From Larus michahellis (taxonomy: Eukaryota; Chordata; Aves; Charadriiformes; Laridae), in assembly GCF_964199755.1 (NCBI RefSeq), contig NW_027435990.1, positions 124,001 through 188,000 of the forward strand: a stretch of 64,000 nt of DNA. The letters are read 5' to 3'. The translations under genes were made by a program, and so were the position numbers. Below, piece by piece: positions 54,988 to 64,000 of the stretch. Position 1 is the first letter of the stretch. Each line of letters begins with the position of its first letter. The notes beneath the pieces are model-generated. The model had not been told where the DNA came from, searched no databases, and saw only the letters and a program-made list of their open reading frames with translations.

Positions 54988-55647
54988 GGCGGCGGCGGCC
55001 GCCCCAGGGGGGCCCTGGGGGGGAGAGGGGGAGAAGCGGGGTAAGGCCGGGCGCGGGGCCCGCTGTCAGCCGGGGAGGGCGGGCCGGGGGAGGTCCCTGC
55101 GGGGGCCCGAGCGGCGGTACCTGCCCTTCCCGCTCCACCTCCGTCCCCTGCCGCCGCCGCCGCCAGGTCCCCTCCGGGCCGGGCGGGCCCGGCCCCGCTC
55201 CCCGCCCCTCCCAAATGGCGGCCGCCGCCTCACGCCAAAATGGCGCCGGGCGTCGCCTTGGTGACGGCGCGCGGCGGGGGGCGGGGCCCTTCCCCAGGAC
55301 ACGGGGCGGGGATTGGCGGAGACGGCCACGGAGGGCGGGGCGTCTCCTCTTCCTCTATGCTGCTTCCGCCTTCCTAGCCCTCCCTGGTTACCGGCCGCTC
55401 TGCCCAGGCCCCTCGCTTACCCTAGGTCCTCCCGCGCCGCCGCGCTTGACGGCAGCCCCCCCCCAGTTTGCGATAGTTTGCGATGGGCGGCCGGCGCGCT
55501 TTACGGTAGAGGCGGCTTGCGGTGTGTGGGGCCGGGGACTGCAGGGGGCTCGGGGGGCCGGGGGGGCCCCGCTGCCGTCCCCGGCTCTCCGTGACACCCG
55601 TCCCGTCCCATCCCCAGGCGCCGTCCCAGTGCCCCGGCGATGGCAGC
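54988..55647. promoter_or_regulatory. Bidirectional promoter of WDR13 and TAFAZZIN
   Basis: 660 bp separate the two divergent start codons. The segment is CpG-dense, with GC boxes, a CCAAT box (ATTGG 55312-55316) and an ETS-type CTTCCGCC near 55365. No TATA box is seen. TAFAZZIN may have a noncoding first exon here. Confidence 0.65.
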
Positions 55648-58558
55648 ATGCCGCTGGCCGTGAGCTGGCCCTTCCCCGCGGGGCCGCCCCTGCCCTGGGC
55701 GCTGGCCAGCCGCCTCGTCACCGGCCTGGTGGGCACCTACAGCTGCGTCTGGACCCGTGAGTGTGTGTGTGTGTGTGTCCCCCTCGCCCCCCTCCCCCGG
55801 AGCCCCGGTAGCGGCCGGGGGGGGCGGAGGCGGCTGGAGGTGGGGGTTGGGATGTTGCGGGGGGGGGGGGGGGGGGGGGGGCTTTCGCCGTGCCCCCAGG
55901 CCCCCGTTGTGTCCCGTCCCCCCCCCCGCAGGGTACCTGAACCGGCTGCGGGTGCACAACGGCGAGGTGCTGCACGAGCTGGTGGAGCGGCGGGGGCCCC
56001 GCACCCCCCTCCTCACCCTCGCCAACCACCAGTCCTGCATGGACGACCCCCACCTCTGGGGTATGCCTGTCTGCGGGGGGGGGGGGAATATGGGGCTGGG
56101 GGGGGACACCGGGGGTTCCCAAGGGTGATGGGGTGGGGGGAGCTGAAGAGCTACGGGGGGGGGGGGGGGGGCTCCCCAGTCCCCAGGGGATTTCCTCGGG
56201 GGATCCCAAGGGGGCCGGGGGGGTGTCCCCAGGAGATTCCGAGGGCGACAGGAGGTTCCCCAGGGGATCCCGAGGGGGCTTGTGGGGAGGGGGGGGTCCC
56301 CAGGGGGCTGGGAGTGTGGTCCCGGGTCTGTCTGGGGTCCCTAGCCGTTTGGGGGACATCCCCCCCCCCCCTCCACGTTCCTCCTGTTCTCCAGGTTCTC
56401 TGAAGCTGCGGCACATCTGGAGCCTGCACAAGATGCGGTGGTGAGGAGGGGGCTGGGGGGGGGGGGGGTCCTGGGGAGCCACCCTCCCTGCTCACCCCCT
56501 GTCCTGTTTCCCGCCCCCCCAGGACCCCCGCAGCCGCCGACATCTGCTTCACCCGGGAGCTGCACTCGCGGTTCTTCAGCCTGGGCCGCTGCGTCCCTGT
56601 CTGCCGGGGTGAGCGGGGGGGGGCAACTGGGGGGCAACTGGGAGGTAATGGGGAGGCACTGGGAGCGGCTGGGGGGCAGCTTCGTTTGTACTGGGGTGGT
56701 TGTGGCCCCTGCTGGGAGAGATTTCTCTTTACGTGCCAGGGAGCGAGGGCCGGGGGGGTGGGGGTGGCTGTGCCGGGGGGGGGGGGGCGTGGGGGGGCGG
56801 TTGTGCCGGGCCGGTCCCGGTCCTTACCGGAGAAATCTCGTGGCGCCGAACGTGTGTTCGCAGGGGACGGCGTGTACCAGCGGGGGATGGATTTCATCCT
56901 GGAGAAGCTCAACCAGGGGGACTGGGTGCACGTCTTCCCCGAGGGTACTGGGGGGACGGGGGGGGGGACGGGGTGGGGGGGGCTCGGGGAACCGGGACCG
57001 CGTCCTTCTCCAGATCTGGGGAGCTGGGGAGACCCTTGGGGGTCTCCCATGCTGCCCCCCCGCCAACCACAGCCCCCTGTCCCCGCAGGCAAAGTGAACA
57101 TGGGGCAGGAGTTCGTACGCTTCAAGTGGGGTGAGCCCCCCAACTGTCCCGTCCCCCCCCCCCGCCAAGTGTCGCCCCCGTCCCCTGACCCTCAGCTGCT
57201 CCTCAACCCCGGTCGCTCTTCCTTGCCCCTTTATTTCCGCCCCCCCCCCGCTCCCTCAGCGATTGTCTGCCCCCCAACTGCTCCTCTGCCCCCTACCCAC
57301 CCCCTTCGACCCCTGCCGAGGCCTGCCTGGCCCCCCCCCGCCCCCCCCAGAATGGCTGCCTTGCCCCCTCCCGCAGGCATCGGGCGTCTCCTGGCCGAGT
57401 GCCGCCTTGACCCAGTCATCCTGCCACTGTGGCACGGGGGTGAGCGGGGCTGGGGGGGCGATGGGGGGGGGTTGGGGGGCACGGGGGTGTGTGTGGGGCA
57501 ATGGGGGGGGGCTGGGAGGGTTGTGGGGGTGGGGGGGGAAGAGGAGCCGGGGGGGCTTGTGGGGCCATGGGGGCGGGTGGGATGGGGGATGCGGGCAGGG
57601 GGGGCCGTGGGGGGAGTTGGGGGGGGGTGTAGTGTGTCCCCCCGCTGTGGGGCCGGGTCCCCGCTGTGGGGCCTGTCCAGCTGCTGACCCCCACGCCAGG
57701 CATGAACGACGTCCTGCCCAACGCCCCCCCGTACGTGCCCCGTGTGGGGCAGGTGAGTGAGCGGGGTTTGGGGGGGGGGGGGGATGCACACCGACACCCC
57801 ACCCCATGGGGTGGGCTGTGGGGCAGGGCGGCTGTGGGGCGGGGAGCAGGGGAGGCTTGGGAAGCACTGTGGGGCCGGGCTACGGGGTGTTAGTGGGGTA
57901 GGGCAGCTCTGGCAGGGGGGCTGTGGGATGTGTGGGGCAGGCTGTGAGCCTGGGGGGGGCGGGCGCTGCGGGGCAGGTAGTGGGGCTGGGGGGGGGTGTG
58001 TGTCTGTGGGGCAGGCTATGGGGTGTGTGGGGCAGACAGTGGGCTGTGGGGCAGGCTATGGGGTGTGTGGGGCAGGCAGTGGGCCGTGGAGGGGCTGCGG
58101 GGCGGGTTGTGGGGTGTGTGGGGCAGGTAGTGGGCCGTGGAGGGGCTGCGGGGCGGGTTGTGGGGTGTGTGGGGCAGGTAGTGGGGCGGGGGGGGGACGA
58201 CTGTGGGGCAGGCTATGGGGTACTGATGCTGTCCCGTAGCGGATCACGGTGGTTGTGGGGCGACCGTTCAGTGTCCGTCCCCTCCTGGAGCGTCTCCGGG
58301 CCGAGGGCACATCCACGGTGAGTGCTTGGGGGGCTGCCCTATGGCAGACGGGGGGGACACCGCTCTGCCCCACAGCTCTGCAGGGCCTGTTCTCCCCTCC
58401 CGGCCCCCGCTGGGATCTATGGGATCCAGCCCCATGGCTCTATGGGGCCCGGCCCCGTTGCCCCCCAGGTGGAGATGCGGAAGGCGCTGACGGATTTTGT
58501 GCAGAAGGAGTTTGAAGTGCTGCGGAGCCAGGCCCGGGCCCTGCACCCTGCCTCGTAG
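55648..58558 (+). CDS. TAFAZZIN: Tafazzin, cardiolipin-remodelling transacylase
   Basis: Mitochondrial phospholipid-lysophospholipid transacylase that matures cardiolipin. Ten exons: 55648-55756, 55932-56060, 56397-56442, 56523-56608, 56864-56944, 57089-57130, 57377-57439, 57700-57752, 58240-58317, 58469-58558; in phase, 258 aa. This matches the short mammalian isoform (about 262 aa) that lacks human exon 5. The start [10 protein letters not shown] is the family start; an upstream ATG 7 bp earlier is out of frame. Residues about 10-30 form the membrane-anchoring segment. The acyltransferase HX4D motif is H69 to D74 in NHQSCMDDP. Also present are [60 protein letters not shown] and [15 protein letters not shown]. 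No defect is seen. Confidence 0.97.
57890..58215. repeat. Minisatellite in TAFAZZIN intron 8
   Basis: Tandem GGGGTGTGTGGGGCAGG units with a longer period of about 60-62 bp (GTGGGCCGTGGAGGGGCTGC near 58078 and 58132). Confidence 0.75.
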
Positions 58559-58788
58559 CGTGTGGGGCGCCCCACGGACCAACAGACGAGACTGCCCCGC
58601 TTGCGGCAGGACCTCGCCCCACGGCGAGACCGCCCCACGGCGCGACAGCCCCAGCCGACGGACCGACGGCCCCCCCCCAGCCGTCCCTGCGGCGCCGTGG
58701 GGCGCTGGCAGAAGGATGGACGGACAGACGGACGAGCGCTGCCCCACGGCGTGCCCCATAGCGTGGCCCCGCTTCCGTGCACGGTGCC

Positions 58789-58794
58789 AATAAA
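58789..58794 (+). terminator. Poly(A) signal of TAFAZZIN
   Basis: AATAAA in GCCAATAAAGGTGG, 231 bp past the stop. The BCAP31 signal lies only about 120 bp further on, on the other strand. Confidence 0.8.
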
Positions 58795-58914
58795 GGTGGT
58801 GGAGCCTCGGCGGCCTCTGGACCCGAGGGGGTCCCCAAGGGAGGTGGGGGGCTGGCAGGGGGTCAGAGCGTCCCTGGGGCGGGGGGACAGACGAGCCCAG
58901 CCTGATCCCACGTG

Positions 58915-58920
58915 TTTATT
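58915..58920 (-). terminator. Poly(A) signal of BCAP31
   Basis: AATAAA on the minus strand (tttatt on plus), 336 bp past the BCAP31 stop. Confidence 0.75.
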
Positions 58921-59255
58921 GAAGCAGAAGCTGGTGTGGGGAGGGGGGGGGGTGGGTGTCCCCATTGCGCGCCCCCAAGGAACCCCCCCGCCCCCCCCAG
59001 GAAGGAGCAAAAAGGGGGCTCAGACCCCCCCCGCAACATGGGGCTCAGACCCTCCCCTGCCCACAGCGTGAGGGGACCCTAAATACAGTGGGATGGAGGG
59101 GGGGGGGGGTCAGGGGTGGCAGTTGGGGGTCCCTGAAAATGTCTTTTCCGAGTTCTGGCGCCCCCCCCTGCCCTCCCCCCAACCTTCCCCGGCCCCGATC
59201 CTGGCGGGGGAGGGGGGGGGGGGGGTGGTCCAGCGAGTGGGGGGGCCTTGGTCCG

Positions 59256-60871
59256 TCACTCCTCCTTCTTGTCACGGGGTCCATCGTGGGCGGCCTGGGG
59301 GGGCGTTGGGGGGGTGTTAGGTGGGGGGGGGTCTGGGGCGGGGGGGTGTTCGAGGTCCCGTCCCCCCCTTTCCCCGTACCTGCAGGCGGGCGTGCTGGTC
59401 CAGCAGCCGGTCGTACTCCCGCGTCAGCCCCTCGGCCTGGCGCCGCATGGCCTGCACCTCGTTCTCCGCCTTCTCCAGGGCTGTAGAAGGTGGGGAGGGG
59501 GGGGGGGGGGCGGTGTCAGAGTCACCCCAAAAACCTGCAGCGTCGTCCCCCCACCGCCGCCTCCCCTCCCCGGCCCACCGGCTCCGTACTGCGCTTGCTG
59601 GCTGCCAGCTCCTCCTTCAGCTTCTCCACCTTGGCCTTGAGCTTCTCGTTCTCGTCCTGGGAGGGGGACGCGCCTCCCCCGTCCCCCCCTGCCTCCTGCA
59701 GCTGCTGGCAGGGGGAGGGAATGACACACACACACACACGCACGCGTTAGGGCTGGGGCTCCCCTCCCCGATTCCCCCCCCCCCAATATCCTCGGTGTCC
59801 GTCCCCCCCCCCTCCCCCGGCTACGCGCTCCCCGGTACCTTCCGCAGGACGTCGTTGTCCTCCATGTAGCGGCGGGCGGCCTGGCTGGCACCTTCCGCCT
59901 GTTTGCGAAAGGCCTCGCTGGAGGCGCCCAGCACGGCCTGCTGCGAGATGAGGGTGACCAGGCGGCGCAGGAGGCTGCGGGGGGCGGGGGGGGAGCCAGG
60001 CTGAGACGGGTTTGGCCTCCCCCCCCCCCCCCGGGGCACGGCTGGGGCTCAGGGAAAGAGGAGCGACAGTCCCGGTGCTCCCTTCCAAGCCCTATCGTTG
60101 TTCCGTGATCCCAGGGGCCCCAGGTATCCCCCCCCCCCGGCTCCCCGGAGACTCACAAGGAGAGGAGGAGGGCGAAGCCGGCCAAGTAGAGGTTACGCTG
60201 AGCCCGGAAGAGTTTCATGTGGAAATGCTCGAGGGCGCCGGGGCTGCTCTGCAGGGCCACCCGGTCCGTCACGTCGTACTTACGGGTTTCCCGCAGGGCG
60301 TCTGCGGGGAGCAAGGGGGGGGGGGGGAAATCACTCCAGCATCCCCTGCCAAACCCCCCCCCCCAGGGAGAGAGAGTGTGTGCGGGGGGGGGGGGGGGCG
60401 ATGGTTCCCGCACCCACCGAAGAGCAGCAGGACGAGGATGACGATGAGGACGACAAAGACGGTGTTGCCGTAAGCCACGGCCAGGCCCACCAGGCGCGAC
60501 TTGAAGATCTTCTGCCATCTGTGCGGGGACGGGGGGGGGAACAACGGAGGTCAGGGATGGCAGCCGGGGACCCCCACCCGCATCCCCCCCCCCCCCCCAG
60601 CCCCTGAGGGACCCCCCCCCCCGGCCCCCCCCCACCTCAGCCCCAGGCCGCCCCCCTCCGCCCCCCCCCCCCCAGACCCTCTCATCCCCGGGGACACCCC
60701 CCCCACCTCCTCCTCCCCCCGGACTCCCTCCAGCCCCACGACCCCCCCCTCACCCCCCCATCGCCGGGTTTCTCCCCACCTGGCCGGCGAGACGAAGGGG
60801 ACGCAGAGCAGGAGAACGAGGAAGACCTCGGCGTAGAGGAAGGTGGCGACCGCCGTCCACTGCAGGCTCAT
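59256..60871 (-). CDS. BCAP31: B-cell receptor-associated protein 31
   Basis: ER membrane chaperone and export factor that also links ER stress to caspase-8. Seven coding exons: 60871-60780, 60518-60418, 60301-60157, 59974-59839, 59701-59590, 59480-59380, 59294-59256; in phase, 241 aa (246 in human). The start MSLQWTAVATFLYAEV is the family start. Three membrane segments lie at about 7-27, 44-64 and 100-122, with EHFHMKLFRAQRNLYLAGF before the third. A cytosolic coiled coil follows (SQDENEKLKAKVEKLKEELA, LEKAENEVQAMRRQAEGLTR), ending in the di-lysine signal KKEE. Of the two human AAVD/G caspase sites, the first aligns with QEAGGDGG and the second with QAAHDGP. The exon 5 boundaries (QLQ or LQ; A/GTACGG donor) are the least certain. 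Confidence 0.95.
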
Positions 60872-60879
60872 GGCGGCCT

Positions 60880-61560
60880 GAGGCGGGGGTGGCGGGGGGG
60901 GGGGGCAGAGAGAGGAGGGATGGGGACCTCGCTCACCGCTCCCCCTCCCCGGTCACGGTCACACCCCCCCCGCGCCCCTTCCCGGGGACCCCCCCCGCCT
61001 GCGGGATCACTATCTGCCCCCCTCCCGCCCCCTCCAGCGGCCTCCCCCGTTCTCACTATCTGGCAGCGGCGGCCCCGTCCCCGCCGACCACCGCCCCTAC
61101 CGGAAGCAGGACTCAGCCCGTAACGGAAGTCCCGCCCACGCCTCTGCGGCAACACCCAATCAGAGCCGGCGAGCCCCCTCCCGCTTCCGGCCCGTACCGA
61201 GGCGGAAAGAGGCACCGCGGCTTCCGGCCGCCGCCGCCATTTTCCCTCCCGTCCTGAGGGGAGGCGTCGCTTCCCCGGCGCCGTCATGGCCGCGGCGGCC
61301 TCGCAGCGGGGCGGGGGCCGGGTACCGAGCTCGGGCACCCGCTGCCGGCGGCGGGGTGGCAGACAGTGAGCTGAGGCGAGGCCGGGGGGGAAGCGGAGCC
61401 CCGCCGGGAGCCAGAGCGGCCCGTGGGCCGTGTCGGTCTGCGGTAGCGGGTGTAGGGGCGGGGATAGGGCGGCTCCGGAGGGCAGCGGGGCTCCTTGCCG
61501 TGGTGGTGCGGTGCGCGGCGTCGTGGTGAAAGCGTAACTGCCCTCGTCCTTTCCAGTAAC
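60880..61560 (-). promoter_or_regulatory. BCAP31 5' region and CpG island
   Basis: A good acceptor (CCTCAG/GCC) lies just upstream of the ATG, so a noncoding first exon is expected. A candidate ends at a CTCG/GTACGG donor near 61205. The surrounding DNA has CCAAT (CACCCAATCAG near 61150), ETS (ACTTCCGG and CTTCCGG) and AAAATGGCGGC motifs. A plus-strand ATGGCCGCGGCGGCC near 61286 could begin a divergent transcript, but no known protein was recognised. Confidence 0.5.
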
Positions 61561-61739
61561 GGGCCCGCGCGGCGGCTCCGTCGGCGACGCGGATGGTGGG
61601 ATCGAGGGGCGCCGTCAGTGCGTTTGCCGGCGGTACCGAGGTGCGTGGAGCAGGGGCACGCCGGAGGGATGCGCTGGGCTGGGATGCCATCCCGAGGGAC
61701 ACCTGGGCGGCTGGAGGGGGGGGACCGTGCCACGCTTAT

Positions 61740-63050
61740 TTAAATCCAACCAGGCCGAGAATCCCCTGGGACCCCCTGCAGCCCCCTGGGACCCTCCCAC
61801 ACCCATCCCAGGACACCCCTGAGCCCCTTGGAGCCCCCAAGGACGCCCTGGAGCCCCCCCTGGTACCCTCAACGTCAGCCAGGGAGCCTTCTAGGACAGC
61901 CCCCTGCCCCACTCCCTGGAGCCCCCCCGGACACCCCAGAGCCGTCTGGGACCTCCTGTCCCCCCACCCCAGTACTCCCCACATCTCCTTGGACCCTCCA
62001 GGGCCCTCTGTGACCTCTCATGTACCCCCCCGACCTCCCTGGAGCCTTCTGGGACACCCCACGATCCTGCCAGGACCCTCCCACACCCCCTCCAGGGCCC
62101 CCTGGAGTCCCCCCAGACACCCGAGAGCCCTCTGGGACCCCTTGGAGTGTTGCTGGTACTCCCCACATCCGCCTGGGACCATCCTTGGATCCTTCCGATA
62201 CCCCTGGGGACTCCTCGCGTTCCCCCAGGACTCTCTGGAGCCTTCTGGGACCCCCTGCTTTTCTCCCTGGGACTCCATGGAGCCTCCTGGGAACCTCCCA
62301 CACCCCCTCCAGGACCCCACAGATCCCCCTGGAGCCCCCCAGGACACCCCAGAGCCCTCTAGGACCCCCTGAAGCTCCCTCTGTACCCCCCATATGCCCT
62401 TGGTACCCCCCCATATCCCTCTGGGACCATCTTTGGCTCTTTCAGGGCCCCTTGGGACCCCTTATGTTCCCCCAAGGCTCCCTGGAGCCTTCTGGGACCC
62501 CCTACATTCCCCCTGGGACCCTCCCAAACCTCCTCCAGGACCCCGCAGATTCCACTAGTGCACCCCTGCACACCCTAGAGCCCTCTGGTACCCCCTGGAG
62601 CGTCCCCCTGGTAACCCCCGCATCCCCTGGGACCCCACACACATGCCCTGAGAGTCCGCCAGAGCCCTCCAGGATCCCTCCTGACTCCCTGGAGCACCCT
62701 GGGACCTTCCCACACCCCCTCCAGGACCCCCGGGAGCCCCCAGGACCGTCCCAGAGCAATCTGGGACCCCCTGGAGCCACTCCTGGTAACCCCCACATGC
62801 CCCTGGGACCCTCCTAGGACCCCCTGCGACCCTTCATGTTCCCCCAGAGCTCTCTGGAGCCCTCCAGGACATGCCAGAGCTGGCCGGGACTCCCTGGAGC
62901 CCTTGCCAGTACCCCCAGCATCCTGCTGGGACGCTCCTGGGACCCCCCACACCACAGCAGAGCCCCCCAGGACTCCCTGGAGCCCGTTGTAGGCATCTCG
63001 TACTGCTCGAGAGATGCCCCGGCCCAGGTTTGCGGCCCCTGGTGGAGCCG
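61740..63050. repeat. C-rich minisatellite, right end
   Basis: 1.3 kb of degenerate repeats. Sub-units are TGGAGCCTTCTGGGACCCCC, GAGCCCTCTGGGACC and CCTCCCACACCCCCTCCAGG, with a longer period of about 200-245 bp (GGAGCCTTCTGGGA near 62040, 62237 and 62482). No gene is recognised; long open frames reflect the repeat. Confidence 0.8.
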
Positions 63051-63059
63051 CCAGAGGTG

Positions 63060-63850
63060 AAGGGGGCGGCCCTGGGTCTGCCAGGGCTTTTGTTTATTTT
63101 TTTTTTTTTTTGGGGGGGGTGAATAAAAGGGGGTGTGTGTCTGGGGAGCTGATGATGTAATTTTGGGGCGCCCCGACATCACTGGGGGAGCGACGATGCA
63201 GCGGAGGAGCAGGTGGGGGGGGGGGGGGTGTGGGGTTACGTGGGTGTCCCCAGAAGAGGTGGGTCACAGCCCCAAAGCGTCTGAAAATTCTTGGGATGCA
63301 TTAAAAAAAAAAAAAACAAAACGTGAAAACCTGTGACTGCGGGCACGAGGCGTTGAGATGGAGACCGATCTCTCGGGTGTACACGGGAAATACGTACCTC
63401 GAGAAATGACACCGATTTGTGTGTGTAAAATACGTTCAAAATAAAAACCTCCGTCTCTCAGGATTCTACGATTCTGTGCTTCTGTGTTATATGAAAGATC
63501 CCAGAATACGAAAATACTGAAAAAAGGCGTTTATAAAAATATATTCGTGTCAAAATCGATGCGTGAGCAGACCGTCTCAGTAGATATTCTGTATCGTGAG
63601 TGTTGATGTATAAGTCTAAGCAGATTTTCTCGAAGTGTAAATAAATAATATAAATTCCCTAAATATATATATATAATATATATATATACACGCGTGTGTG
63701 TAAATAGATGCGGGGGTGTAAACGCCTGTGCTGTAGATGGATTTGTGCGACCGGAAAGCAAAAAAAAAAAAAAAAATAAAATTAAAGACTTTTTTTTTTT
63801 TTTTAAAAAATAAATTTTACGCAGGAAAGCCCAATGCGCGGATCCTTGCG
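63060..63850. other. AT-rich segment with no recognised gene
   Basis: Base composition falls sharply: poly(T) and poly(A) runs, AATAAA-type hexamers (for example 63121), and a TA/TG microsatellite at 63661-63702. Near 63458-63485 is GGATTCTACGATTCTGTGCT, which resembles the octamer tail (ATTCTRTG)n of CR1 LINEs, but no CR1 body was found beside it. It could be a 3' UTR, an old repeat or a different isochore. 63850-64000 is again C-rich. Confidence 0.5.
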
Positions 63851-64000
63851 CTGTGGAGGAGGCGCCACCCCAGCCTCTCCCCCCCGCCGCCCCCACGACC
63901 TCCAGCGCACTCGCTGCTGTGTGTCCCCCCCCCCCCCCGTCCCCGGTTCCCCCCCCCCCCCCCCCCGGCCCTGCCGACCCCCGCGGAGGCTCGTTGCGGG

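Noticed and set aside
61311-61335. CCGGGTACCGAGCTCG, a 16-bp match to a common cloning polylinker (KpnI-SacI)
   Set aside because: The match stops after 16 bp on both sides, with normal CpG-island sequence around it and no other vector sequence. Chance is likelier than contamination.
61593-62372. Plus-strand open frame of 259 codons as a gene divergent from BCAP31
   Set aside because: Beyond about 61740 it is only the C-rich minisatellite. It does not resemble ABCD1, the BCAP31 neighbour in mammals, or any other protein I know.

Overview
This window is very GC-rich vertebrate nuclear DNA, almost certainly from a bird and probably from a gene-dense microchromosome. The evidence is: intron-containing genes with clear vertebrate orthologues, introns often under 300 bp, long C and G runs, many intronic minisatellites, and nested CR1 LINE fragments (the usual avian and reptilian LINE). 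Bird is an inference; no species can be named. There are no bacterial genes, CRISPR arrays, tRNA or rRNA genes.

Eleven genes are recognisable. In order: SRPK3 (-, 3' end outside the window), OTUD5 (-), EBP (-), CCDC120 (-), TFE3 (+), GRIPAP1 (+), TBC1D25 (+), WAS (+), SUV39H1 (+), WDR13 (-), TAFAZZIN (+), BCAP31 (-). That is twelve loci counting the partial SRPK3. All are X-linked in human. OTUD5 to WDR13 match Xp11.23, while SRPK3, TAFAZZIN and BCAP31 match Xq28, so one compact block here corresponds to two distant human X segments. Exon boundaries were placed by reading GT/AG sites and checking phase. Reading frames close exactly for OTUD5 (552 aa), EBP (224), CCDC120 (400), TBC1D25 (913), WAS (469), SUV39H1 (412), WDR13 (484), TAFAZZIN (258) and BCAP31 (241). 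TFE3 and GRIPAP1 each show a one-base phase problem, most simply explained by C-run length errors.

Layout: 1-4.3 kb SRPK3 and its upstream repeats; 4.3-10.5 kb OTUD5 and a promoter with ten CCAAT boxes; 10.8-12.7 kb EBP; 13.5-19.2 kb CCDC120 with a 1.5-kb higher-order minisatellite; 20.5-25.8 kb TFE3, divergent from CCDC120; 26.4-35.0 kb GRIPAP1; 35.4-42.1 kb TBC1D25 with a coding minisatellite and a repeat-built 3' UTR; 42.9-47.2 kb WAS; 47.6-51.3 kb SUV39H1, tail-to-tail with WDR13 (51.4-55.0 kb); 55.6-58.8 kb TAFAZZIN, head-to-head with WDR13 and tail-to-tail with BCAP31 (58.9-61.3 kb); then a minisatellite and an AT-rich stretch with no gene recognised.

The genes are mostly housekeeping or signalling genes with unrelated jobs (splicing kinase, deubiquitinase, sterol isomerase, lysosomal transcription factor, endosomal and autophagy regulators, actin nucleation, heterochromatin, cardiolipin remodelling, ER export). 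They do not form a pathway. The most unusual content is the repeat architecture: minisatellites occupy introns, 3' UTRs and one coding exon, and several carry transcription-factor-like cores (CRE, CCAAT, GCCGCCAT). One 17-bp motif recurs about 25 times across unrelated genes.
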